From: an uncultured Mucilaginibacter sp.
GTDB lineage: Bacteria > Bacteroidota > Bacteroidia > Sphingobacteriales > Sphingobacteriaceae
NCBI GenBank assembly: GCA_903864275.1
Contig: CAIPFE010000059.1
Location: 94,679-158,678 of the forward strand
Direction of reading: 5' to 3'
DNA length: 64,000 bases
The notes beneath the pieces were generated by a model. That model was given only the letters and a program-made list of their open reading frames with translations. It was not told where the DNA came from and did not search any database. A program made the position numbers and the translations under genes. Positions 8,571 to 16,025 of this stretch are shown here, piece after piece (position 1 is the first letter of the stretch; each line of letters starts with the position of its first letter).

Positions 8571-9035
8571 TTACTGTTTAAGTGCCGAATCCCAATGCTC
8601 TGCAACTTTCCCGTTTTCAATACGCAGCATATCAAACCAGGTTGTGGTATATTGCTTTGTCGCGTCTTTAGGGTCGGGGTTTACCTGTTTAAAGCTAAGC
8701 ACCACCCGGTCGCCTTCTGCAACTATGGCAATTATTGGGGCTTTAATAGTGTCGGCGATCGGCTGCGGTTTGGCAAACTTCCCAAAAAAATCAATAAAGC
8801 CCTGCCTACCTGTAGGCACGTTCGGATTATGCTGAATATAAGTTTCTGTCATATATTGGGGGGCTAGTTCCAAATGCCCACCTTCCAGCACCGAACGCCA
8901 GAAATCATAAACAATCTTTTTGTTTTGGGCAAGCGTAGCGTCTTTGCTGTACAGCATCGCTTTCTGATTTTGGGCAAAAGCCCCGGCGGCAAATAAAACA
9001 GCAAAAAGACTTAATAAAAGTAGTTTCTTTTTCAT
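8571..9035 (-). CDS. Secreted SnoaL/NTF2-like protein
   Basis: 154 residues with a signal peptide (MKKKLLLLSLFAVLFAAGAFAQ) and an NTF2/SnoaL-like cone fold: DFWRSVLEGGHLELAPQYMTETYIQHNPNVPTGRQGF followed by four beta strands. This matches the predicted SnoaL-like aldol-condensation group (COG4922). The His-Asn pair in YIQHNP is typical of the pocket. Substrate is unknown; the signal peptide puts it in the periplasm or outside. Confidence 0.8.
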   Translation of the reverse strand: MKKKLLLLSLFAVLFAAGAFAQNQKAMLYSKDATLAQNKKIVYDFWRSVLEGGHLELAPQYMTETYIQHNPNVPTGRQGFIDFFGKFAKPQPIADTIKAPIIAIVAEGDRVVLSFKQVNPDPKDATKQYTTTWFDMLRIENGKVAEHWDSALKQ

Positions 9036-9333
9036 TTAATGAATTTTAATGTTTTTATATTCTTATAAATTGAACCACTGCAATCGTATTGCCAAACTTT
9101 AATCTATTGGTTTACAAATTGTTATATAAGTACAACATGCCTGACCGTCCGTTTTCAGTACTGAGCCGTTCGGTTTCGTACAGTAAAACAGTAGACAATA
9201 TAGAAATAGATGGATATGTTTCAAAATAAAAATGTTGCCATCTGGGCAATTCTGCATTAACTATACTTCGCAGTAGCCCCGGCACTTCCAGGAGACAGCG
9301 CTTCAGGAATGCCCTTAAAGATCAAATTAGATT
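9036..9333. other. Spacer without a gene
   Basis: About 300 bp between the NTF2-like gene and the terminator at 9334. AT-rich next to the gene start, as expected for its promoter. No ORF, RNA or repeat could be supported here. Confidence 0.5.
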
Positions 9334-9378
9334 AAAAAAAATGTCCTCTCACGAAGCCTTTCGGGCCAGTAGAGGACA
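9334..9378 (-). terminator. Intrinsic terminator for the 9421-9846 gene
   Basis: Minus-strand stem TGTCCTCT (9378-9371) pairs with AGAGGACA (9349-9342), with inner GGCCC/GGCTT pairing, followed by a run of eight U (9341-9334). A classic rho-independent terminator. Confidence 0.75.
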
Positions 9379-9385
9379 CCTATTT

Positions 9386-9420
9386 AAATCCGAAATCGAA
9401 CATCCGACATCCGAAATCCC
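9386..9420. repeat. Inverted GATTTCG-family array
   Basis: Five reverse-complement heptads (AAATCCG, AAATCGA, ACATCCG twice, AAATCCC) ending exactly against the stop codon of the 9421-9846 gene. On the minus strand the order of words is nearly that of the element at 53.9 kb. Confidence 0.75.
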
Positions 9421-9846
9421 TCACATCGCTTCCTCAAATTTATCGGCACTAACCCTGATCCTGTCATCGGACATGCCTTCCATTTCAAATAACAGGGTAA
9501 CTTTCCCGTCTTTGCCTTCAATGGTAATGGTCACATTTTTGTCCGATCCCGAATCATCGCTCAAAGTGGCTTTTATTATGGTTTTTCCGTTTTTATAGGG
9601 CACTGTCCAGTTGCAGGAATTGGATTTTATCGGACCTGCCATCTTGTGTTCGCCATTTACAGTAATAGTCAGGTCTGATTTGCCGATCTCGACCACTGCT
9701 TTTTCATCCTCCGTCCGGACCACGACGCCACTGGGATCAAGGTGCTCTGTTTTTGAAGTGGTAAAGATAACTTTTTTGTCGCACTGTGCGAAGCAAATAG
9801 TGCTGCCTGCAACCAGCAGGGAGAGGAAAAGGATAATTGTTTTCAT
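9421..9846 (-). CDS. Hypothetical secreted beta-rich protein
   Basis: 141 residues with a signal peptide ending at CFAQ (about 1-20). The mature part alternates short polar beta strands (KVIFTTSKTEHLD, VVEIGKSDLTITVNGE, KNVTITIEGKDGKVTLLFEME), suggesting a small beta sandwich in the periplasm. No catalytic motif. It is followed by a good terminator, so it is probably a single-gene unit. I do not recognise the family. Confidence 0.65.
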   Translation of the reverse strand: MKTIILFLSLLVAGSTICFAQCDKKVIFTTSKTEHLDPSGVVVRTEDEKAVVEIGKSDLTITVNGEHKMAGPIKSNSCNWTVPYKNGKTIIKATLSDDSGSDKNVTITIEGKDGKVTLLFEMEGMSDDRIRVSADKFEEAM

Positions 9847-9855
9847 AATGAGTTT

Positions 9856-9940
9856 TAATTGTTGTAAAAGTTGTAATTGTTGTAAAAGTTAAAATAGTAA
9901 TGCTATGACTTAATAACCCAATGACTAATGACTAATGACT
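9856..9940. repeat. 18-bp tandem duplication and AATGACT heptads
   Basis: An 18-bp unit (TAATTGTTGTAAAAGTTR) occurs twice in tandem at 9856-9891, and three exact AATGACT heptads follow at 9920-9940, just before the next gene's stop. Both sit in one short spacer. Confidence 0.7.
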
Positions 9941-10328
9941 ATCTCCCCGCCAAAAGCGCTTTTACACCTTCGCACATTCTTTTTATGCGGTAATAGGAGG
10001 CCGTGGAGTTTTTCCTTTTGTCGATGGCTATTTTCAGTTTTCCGGGCGACTCTTTGATATAAAAAACTGTTTTATCAGCCAGGGAGGTAGTTACATCGAA
10101 GTAGTCGTTTTCAGAATCACCGAGTTGGTTCGGGCTTATATTTTTATTGATGTAATGGTAAACCGCCCGCGAATTGCCTTCAGCATAGGAGGCAGTAAAA
10201 GTATAGGTATCATCATTCTCACTGATAGCAATTGATGTGTCATGATCGTTTACTTCAAGTTTCGACCAGACCAGGAAAATACTCAAAGAAACTATGCAAA
10301 AAGCGGTTAGATAAAAGCTTGTTTTCAT
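9939..10328 (-). CDS. Hypothetical secreted protein
   Basis: 129 residues with an N-terminal hydrophobic segment (about 3-22) that could be a signal peptide or anchor. The rest is mixed, with a basic C-terminal helix (YYRIKRMCEGVKALLAGR). No known domain. It could have a periplasmic helper role like many small exported proteins, but nothing in the sequence says so. Confidence 0.55.
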   Translation of the reverse strand: MKTSFYLTAFCIVSLSIFLVWSKLEVNDHDTSIAISENDDTYTFTASYAEGNSRAVYHYINKNISPNQLGDSENDYFDVTTSLADKTVFYIKESPGKLKIAIDKRKNSTASYYRIKRMCEGVKALLAGR

Positions 10329-10637
10329 TTTGGCTGTGGTTTTACGTTAAACATTGCGACCTCTTTTTTACCTGTGTTGGGTTATGTTAAACCAAAGATA
10401 TGTGTTTTATATAGTAATATGCAATACATAGTTCTATAATCAGTTTATTTTTATTTTAAACTATTGATAATCAGTTAAATAATTTTATAACTGTTTACTG
10501 AATTGGACAATGTAAACCAAAAAGGCCCCTTTTTCGTAAACAATAAAATACTGAATCTGCGATTTTAGAAATGTCGGTGATTAAACATATTTACACCTAT
10601 TCAACACAAAAACATAATAGTCAGGTATATATAAAAT
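10329..10637. other. Divergent spacer
   Basis: An AT-rich stretch of 309 bp between two divergent genes, so it must hold both promoters. No exact TAnnTTTG match was noticed next to either start, and no repeat or hairpin stands out. Confidence 0.4.
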
Positions 10638-11777
10638 ATGATTGAAGATATCCGCTTGCAGGCTGTAGCCCGTTTTGTTGATTTTGACTTTGAAAATGAT
10701 ACGGAATTACAGGAGTTAGTTGATCTGGCTTCGGCCGTCAGCGATACGCCTGTTGCTTTGATCACACTGCTGGATAAGGACACGCAATATTTAAAAGTAA
10801 GAAAAGGGACAGAGGAAACTGCCATGCCACGCCAGGTAAGTTTTTGCACACATGCTATTGAGCAAAATGATGTAATGGTTGTGCCTGATATGCTTAAAGA
10901 CGACCGGTTTACAAACAACCCCCTGGTAAGGGGCGCTGCAGCAGTGCGGTTTTATGCAGGTGTACCGTTAACAACCTCCGGCGGCCATAAATTAGGGACC
11001 CTTTGTGTGCTTGATGTCAAACAGCATACATTAAATCAGCACCAGCAAATGGTACTAAAAGTGCTGGCTAACCAGGTAATGAAGATAATGGAGCTGCGGA
11101 TAGGATTAGAGATGCTGGAGAAAAACCAGGTAGAATTAGCCGAACAGAAAGAAATCAATAACGATGCCAATATCAGGCTGCGGTCGTTTTTTGAGAGCTC
11201 GCCAAACTTCCAGGTATTGCTTGGTAAAAGCGGAGAAGTGATAGATTTTAACAAAACAGCCGTTAATTTTTTAAAGATTATACATAAAATTGAAATAAAA
11301 CGGGGCGATCAATTTGTGAAGTTTATACACCCCGAATTTATTGCTGCTTTTATCGACAGGTATAACCTGGCCCTGGAAGGTGAAAAATCGATGGAGGAAG
11401 GCTCAACCACTTACGAAGAAACCGGTTTAATATGGTGGGAAGCCGCCTTTGAGCCGGCCCACGACAGGCATGGCGACATAATTGGCATTTCCTACATTAT
11501 CCGTAATGTAACCGAACGTAAGCTGAAAGAACAAAAAATAATCTCCCAAAATGAATCGCTGTTAAAAATAGCCCATATCCAAGCGCACGAATTCCGGGCG
11601 CCACTTACTTCAATCATGGGATTAATGAGCCTTATAAAACAAGAAGACTACGTAGCGCCGAAAGAATACCTGCAATTACTTGAGCAAGCCGTACACACGC
11701 TCGATGACAGGATAAGGCAGGTAATAAGTGACGTGGATAATAATGTTGTTGGTAACGGGGTTGCGAATCATCGTTAG
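10638..11777 (+). CDS. GAF-PAS-HisKA protein lacking the ATPase domain
   Basis: 379 residues, soluble. A GAF domain (about 20-155, with PVALITLLDKDTQYLKV and FYAGVPLTTSGGHKLGTLCVLD), a helical linker, a PAS domain (about 185-305) and a HisKA-type helix pair with an H-box (HIQAHEFRAPLTSIMGL, about 315-335). It ends about 45 residues later, with no N, G1 or G2 box, so it has the phospho-accepting part but no catalytic part. It may receive phosphate in trans or act as a dimerising sensor. The stop is followed by non-coding DNA, with no sign of a frameshifted ATPase downstream. Confidence 0.85.
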   Translation: MIEDIRLQAVARFVDFDFENDTELQELVDLASAVSDTPVALITLLDKDTQYLKVRKGTEETAMPRQVSFCTHAIEQNDVMVVPDMLKDDRFTNNPLVRGAAAVRFYAGVPLTTSGGHKLGTLCVLDVKQHTLNQHQQMVLKVLANQVMKIMELRIGLEMLEKNQVELAEQKEINNDANIRLRSFFESSPNFQVLLGKSGEVIDFNKTAVNFLKIIHKIEIKRGDQFVKFIHPEFIAAFIDRYNLALEGEKSMEEGSTTYEETGLIWWEAAFEPAHDRHGDIIGISYIIRNVTERKLKEQKIISQNESLLKIAHIQAHEFRAPLTSIMGLMSLIKQEDYVAPKEYLQLLEQAVHTLDDRIRQVISDVDNNVVGNGVANHR

Positions 11778-11867
11778 CGAAATTTGCTTTATTGACTAAA
11801 TGTAAACTTGCTCATTGACCTTATCAACTCCCCCTTTTTTAACCTCCCCTTTAAACATTGGAAATGT

Positions 11868-11875
11868 TATCTTTG
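11868..11875 (+). promoter_or_regulatory. -7 element for the Fic gene
   Basis: TATCTTTG, exact TAnnTTTG match, 28 bp before the ATG at 11904. Confidence 0.55.
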
Positions 11876-11903
11876 AAATACCGAAAATATTTTTTTGAAA
11901 ATA

Positions 11904-12701
11904 ATGGATTTACCGGGGCTGATAAAAAGGTATAAAAGTTTGGGCATTGGTGACGTAATTGACCACGAAAAATTTAACCTGATCTCAATTGTTCATCATT
12001 CTACGAGGATCGAAGGCTCTACTTTAAATGAGATAGAAGCACAGGTACTGATCAATGAAGGGCTTACGCCAAAAGGTAAGCCGATGCATGATAGTTTGAT
12101 GGTTACAGATTATTACGCTGCATTATTGTTCACTTTAGCTTCGGCGAAAGAAAAAAGGCTCGTTACAACCAGTTTAATCCAGGAAATAAATGCCCTCGTT
12201 GTCAAAAATACGGGCAAAGTTTACAATACTGTTTTTGGCATAATTGACTCAACCACCGGCGCGTTCAGAAAGGGAAATGTTTCAGCTGGTTCGACCTATT
12301 TTCCGAATTACGATAAAGTTGAATCCCTTACCGATGAGATGACCGGCAAAATAACTGAATTAATGAGGGGTACAAATGCTGTATCCGATCAGGTAAATCT
12401 TTCTTTCGACGCTCATTTTAATTTGGTAAGCATCCACCCGTTTTATGACGGCAATGGCCGTACCTCGCGTTTGTTAATGAATTATATACAGGCTTACTAT
12501 AATTTACCCCTTGCCATTGTAAACAGTGATGCCAAAACGGAATATATCCAGGCTTTAATCAGTACCAGGGAAAAGAATGATGTTGCTATTTTCAGGAAGT
12601 TTATGGCTGCGGAATATGCTAAGCTTCTCGAAGACGAAATAAAAAGATTTGAGGAAATCGATAGGCCGAAAAAAGGTACAGGGTTTAATTTGATGTTTTA
12701 G
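11904..12701 (+). CDS. Fic family AMPylase
   Basis: 265 residues from the ATG at 11904; an in-frame TTG three codons upstream is a less likely start. The complete Fic motif HPFYDGNGRTSR lies near residue 177-188, with the catalytic His and the Gly-Asn-Gly-Arg anion site intact. An N-terminal STRIEG motif near residue 33 matches the inhibitory helix consensus [S/T]xxxE[G/N], placing it in the self-inhibited class II. Such enzymes transfer AMP from ATP to Ser, Thr or Tyr of target proteins. No antitoxin-like partner lies nearby, in keeping with an internal inhibitor. The target is unknown. Confidence 0.9.
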   Translation: MDLPGLIKRYKSLGIGDVIDHEKFNLISIVHHSTRIEGSTLNEIEAQVLINEGLTPKGKPMHDSLMVTDYYAALLFTLASAKEKRLVTTSLIQEINALVVKNTGKVYNTVFGIIDSTTGAFRKGNVSAGSTYFPNYDKVESLTDEMTGKITELMRGTNAVSDQVNLSFDAHFNLVSIHPFYDGNGRTSRLLMNYIQAYYNLPLAIVNSDAKTEYIQALISTREKNDVAIFRKFMAAEYAKLLEDEIKRFEEIDRPKKGTGFNLMF

Positions 12702-12764
12702 TGGGTAACCTGCAAGGCAAAAATAACCTGCCAGTTTAACCTTTTAAAGCCGCGGAAGCTGGAG

Positions 12765-13172
12765 TTAATATTTCCATTTGCCTGATTGGTCGGCTTGGCG
12801 TTCAAGTTGCTTATAGTATTTCTCCACACTCCTTTCTGCTTTTCTCCATTGTCGCCTTGTCCAAACAGCACCCAAATCATTAACTGTTTTGTTGATTAAA
12901 AGCACATTAAGATGTTTAGTTATATCATTAACTTCCCGTTTTTCTTGCGTGTAACCAATTGATTTATAGGTTAGGGTATCTCCTGTGGAAGCATTGATGT
13001 AATAAAACCCGCCAGTGTCAGTTTCAACTTCTTGATGAGTTCTCGTGTTAGTTATTCGAGCATAAGGCACATTTTCCATTTGCTGACCAACTACCCGCCC
13101 TTTTATAGGATTGTCTTGTGCAAACATTGAAAATGCAAAAGAAAGAAATAAGCAAGTGAGGCTAAATTTCAT
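12765..13172 (-). CDS. Secreted carboxypeptidase-regulatory-like domain protein
   Basis: 135 residues with a signal peptide (about 1-18, ending FAQD). The mature part carries the CarboxypepD_reg-like pattern (IKGRVVGQQMENVPYARITN, then DTGGFYYINASTGDTLTYKSIGY), a beta-sandwich module common in exported Bacteroidota proteins. A basic helical tail (RRQWRKAERSVEKYYKQLERQ) follows and is unlike the usual TonB-plug continuation, so the protein is a stand-alone module. It converges with the Fic gene. Confidence 0.75.
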   Translation of the reverse strand: MKFSLTCLFLSFAFSMFAQDNPIKGRVVGQQMENVPYARITNTRTHQEVETDTGGFYYINASTGDTLTYKSIGYTQEKREVNDITKHLNVLLINKTVNDLGAVWTRRQWRKAERSVEKYYKQLERQADQSGKWKY

Positions 13173-13222
13173 AATAAGATATTAGATTGGCGAAGTTACG
13201 TCAATCATTTTTCAATTTTCAT

Positions 13223-13230
13223 TACATTTG
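13223..13230 (+). promoter_or_regulatory. -7 element for the EVE gene
   Basis: TACATTTG, exact TAnnTTTG match, 15 bp before the ATG at 13246. It implies a very short 5' leader. Confidence 0.55.
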
Positions 13231-13245
13231 ACAAAACCTTTAAAC

Positions 13246-13650
13246 ATGAACTATTGGTTAGTAAAATCAGAACCCGAAAAATATAGCTGGGAACGACTTA
13301 ATAAAGAAGGCCGTACCTTTTGGGACGGCGTGCGCAATTTCCAGGCGCGCAATAATTTGCGCGAAATGAAGGAAGGCGACCTGGTGCTGTTTTATCATAG
13401 CCAGGAAGGCAAGGAAGTGGTGGGCATTGCCAAAGTGGTAAAAGAATCGTACCAGGACCCTACCACCACCGACCCAAATTGGGTAGTTGTCGACATCGCC
13501 CCCGTTGAAGCCTTAAAACATCCGGTAACGCTTGAGCAAATAAAAGCCGATGAAAAATTACAAAATATCCACCTGGTGCGCCAGGGCAGGTTGTCGGTAA
13601 TGGGGCTTAAACGCGAGGAATTTGATCACATTGTTGCGTTGGGCAGTTGA
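13246..13650 (+). CDS. EVE domain protein
   Basis: 134 residues from the ATG at 13246 (MNYWLVKSEP); a TTG six codons upstream overlaps the promoter and is unlikely. The whole protein is one EVE domain (PUA-like fold): WLVKSEPEKYSW, WDGVRNFQARNNLREMKEGDLVLFYHS and the C-terminal LSVMGLKREEFDHI. EVE proteins (thymocyte nuclear protein 1 family) are thought to bind modified bases in DNA or RNA. Here it is a single gene, not fused to or next to a restriction enzyme. Confidence 0.92.
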   Translation: MNYWLVKSEPEKYSWERLNKEGRTFWDGVRNFQARNNLREMKEGDLVLFYHSQEGKEVVGIAKVVKESYQDPTTTDPNWVVVDIAPVEALKHPVTLEQIKADEKLQNIHLVRQGRLSVMGLKREEFDHIVALGS

Positions 13651-13656
13651 TAAATT

Positions 13657-13706
13657 TTGTAGGGACACAAGATTTTGTGTCCCTACAAAATTTTGTGTCC
13701 CTACAA
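13657..13706 (+). terminator. Palindrome with repeated arm after the EVE gene
   Basis: Perfect 14-bp stem TTGTAGGGACACAA / TTGTGTCCCTACAA (13657-13670, 13675-13688), then a second exact copy of the right arm at 13693-13706. It follows the EVE stop directly and probably terminates transcription; the extra arm allows alternative pairing. Confidence 0.6.
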
Positions 13707-13769
13707 TATACCCGCGTCCAGCATATGCGGCGCGAAATATGCGCCCGGCCACTAATTAAACGTTGATTT

Positions 13770-14909
13770 ATGGGTCAATACAGGCTGTTAACCATCCTAA
13801 AATATTTTCTAAAAAGTGCCTTAATTGCGCTTGTCTTCTCGCTGCCTTTCACCGCCGCTGCCCAATCACCATTTAAAAACTTCCGTAATTTATTCGACAT
13901 CCCAAAAAGCTATGTGGTTCATTATGTAAAAACCCCGCCTTTAATTAATGGCAACATAGATGACCCTGTTTGGCAGCAGGCCCAATGGACGGCTAATTTT
14001 GTGGACATCGAGGGCGACCCAAAACCACGTCCGCCGCTGCAAACCAATGTAAAAATGCTATGGGATGACAGTTGCCTCTATATCGCCGCGCAGATCAATG
14101 ACCCGAATGTATGGGCCAACTTAACCCATCACGATGACATTATTTTCCGCGACAATGATTTCGAGGTTTTTATTAACCCCAATAACAGTACGCACCAGTA
14201 TTTCGAAATTGAATACAATGCCCTGAATACCGTTTTCGACCTTTTTTTGAACAAGCCATATCGAAATGGCGGCAATGCCATGATCAATTGGAATGTGGAA
14301 GGTTTACGGTCGGCGGTGAAAATACAGGGAACATTGAACAATCCATTGGATACAGACAAAGGCTGGGCCATTGAGATGGCTATTCCGTTCAGGGCCATCA
14401 GCCTCGGTAACAATGTGCAGGTGCCGAAGGAGGGTATTTTTTGGCGCATCAATTTCTCACGGGTGGAGTGGGATACAAAAGTTGTTAACGGCAAATATGT
14501 TAAGCTAACAGATAATGCTGGTCATAACTTGCCCGAACATAATTGGGTGTGGTCGCCGCAGCACGTAGTGGATATGCATCAGCCCGAACGCTGGGGGTAC
14601 CTGCAGTTCAGCAAGAACAGTGCAAATAACACCTTTAATTTACCCTATTCCGAACTGCAGAAAATATATTTATGGCTTATTTATTACCAGGAAAAGATAT
14701 GGTACAAGCAGCACCATACTTATACGCCTGTATTAAAAAATTTCGAGCTTAAAAGCAATGTTACCATTAATAATTATGTGAACGCGCTGAAGTTAGAAGC
14801 TACGAGGCACCAGTTTATTGCGTTTGTTACCGATAAAAATGATAAGATAACCTGGACGATAAACCAGGAAGGGCTCGTGCGGCAGTTGGATGCAAAGTCA
14901 GGGGAGTAA
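13770..14909 (+). CDS. Secreted CBM9-like carbohydrate-binding protein
   Basis: 379 residues with a signal peptide (about 8-32, ending AAAQS). Residues about 50-265 match the DOMON-type carbohydrate-binding family 9-like fold: PLINGNIDDPVWQQA, WDDSCLYIAAQINDPNVW, DNDFEVFINPNN, then GWAIEMAIPFRAI and WRINFSRVEW. The remaining ~110 residues are helical and end in KNDKITWTINQEGLVRQLDA. Proteins like this are often found with polysaccharide use, but no glycoside hydrolase lies beside it, so the ligand is unknown. Confidence 0.85.
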   Translation: MGQYRLLTILKYFLKSALIALVFSLPFTAAAQSPFKNFRNLFDIPKSYVVHYVKTPPLINGNIDDPVWQQAQWTANFVDIEGDPKPRPPLQTNVKMLWDDSCLYIAAQINDPNVWANLTHHDDIIFRDNDFEVFINPNNSTHQYFEIEYNALNTVFDLFLNKPYRNGGNAMINWNVEGLRSAVKIQGTLNNPLDTDKGWAIEMAIPFRAISLGNNVQVPKEGIFWRINFSRVEWDTKVVNGKYVKLTDNAGHNLPEHNWVWSPQHVVDMHQPERWGYLQFSKNSANNTFNLPYSELQKIYLWLIYYQEKIWYKQHHTYTPVLKNFELKSNVTINNYVNALKLEATRHQFIAFVTDKNDKITWTINQEGLVRQLDAKSGE

Positions 14910-14933
14910 TAAAAGATCAGGATAATAATATCG

Positions 14934-15003
14934 AACACCGAATGTTGAATAGTGAATGTTGAAGGGTACTTCGGGGTTCATTATTCAACATTCGATATTC
15001 GTC
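14934..15003. repeat. GAATNNT heptad hairpin
   Basis: Ten consecutive 7-bp words: five of the GAATNNT type, then five of the ATTCNNN reverse-complement type, with almost no loop. A complete hairpin element placed between two convergent genes, where it could also act as a terminator. Confidence 0.8.
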
Positions 15004-15040
15004 ATTAAAAAATTCAAAATATTAGGTCGTTTAGTTCTGC

Positions 15041-15916
15041 CTACTCAAAATACAAATCCTGCTTTTTATAATCGATAGTAAACTTATATTTTTTTAACAC
15101 CCCGCCTCCGATACTGCCGTCAATATTTTTATCAGCGAAAGCGCCCGTTTTAAGCATGGGTATACGTGTGGCTACGTTCGCCAGGCTAAGCTTGCCGATC
15201 TTAAAATGATCCAGGGTAAAGGTACGGGCATATATCGGGCCACCCAGGCCATAGCCCGTAATTGTGGTGTCTGATAGTTTATATTTCGTCATAAAATCAT
15301 TTTTGATGGCGAAATGATTAAAAAGGGTAAAGGCCGTACGGTCGCCGGTATCAATAATTACCGAGGCATTAATACCATCAATTTGCACGTTGATGCGGGG
15401 TAACTGCCCCTGGTAAAGAACAAACGGTACCGGCGAATCCGCCTTATACGATTTATAAAAATGGATCACCCTGCCGGGATAATCGGTTTGTACGGCGTAA
15501 TCTTTCATAAAAGTATAGCCAATAATTCCGTCCAGATACGGGAGGTGCAGCTTTTCCCTGATCTCGGACATATCAATCACTAAAAAATGGGCCTTTACTA
15601 TATTAACAGGCCCGATCTTAGCGGTATCAACAATGGCAGACCCGGCTTCAACTGTTTTAGCGCCCGCTCCGCTCTGCCGGGTTTTATTGCTTTGCTCCAG
15701 GTTCAATAATTTAGCGGTTTTCGCATCCAGGCCATAATCAGCGCCGCAATCCAGGATAAAATGGAAGGTATGATGTTTAATGGTTACGTCAATAAATTGA
15801 CGGTTATCGATCAATGTAAAGGGTATCGAAAAAACGGGTTTATTTTGGGCGCCGCAATTTGTACAGCCCAGCATAAGTAAAAAGGTAAGCGCCAGTGCTG
15901 CATATAGATTCCGCAT
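15041..15916 (-). CDS. Retropepsin-like aspartic protease
   Basis: 291 residues with an N-terminal signal containing a possible lipobox (MLGC, residue 18) and a second AQ site. Two aspartyl-protease half-sites are visible: FILDCGADYGLD (about 53-64) and VIIDTGDRTAFTL (about 186-198), each with the Asp of the D[ST]G motif, although the first reads DCG instead of DTG. IIGYTFMKDYAVQTDYPGRVIHFY fits the end of the first lobe. The family includes periplasmic clan AA proteases of Bacteroidota. The DCG variant may change activity. Confidence 0.85.
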   Translation of the reverse strand: MRNLYAALALTFLLMLGCTNCGAQNKPVFSIPFTLIDNRQFIDVTIKHHTFHFILDCGADYGLDAKTAKLLNLEQSNKTRQSGAGAKTVEAGSAIVDTAKIGPVNIVKAHFLVIDMSEIREKLHLPYLDGIIGYTFMKDYAVQTDYPGRVIHFYKSYKADSPVPFVLYQGQLPRINVQIDGINASVIIDTGDRTAFTLFNHFAIKNDFMTKYKLSDTTITGYGLGGPIYARTFTLDHFKIGKLSLANVATRIPMLKTGAFADKNIDGSIGGGVLKKYKFTIDYKKQDLYFE

Positions 15917-16025
15917 GGATTAAGGATTTTAGCATTTGATAGTTTGTATTGGCATTTGTTACAACCACCTAATGGCGTAGTTATGCAAAAAAACCGCTAA
16001 ATTTAGCCCTACTATTAACTTTACT

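Noticed and set aside
10329..10637. Regulatory RNA in the divergent spacer
   Set aside because: No stem or conserved motif stood out; AT-rich only.
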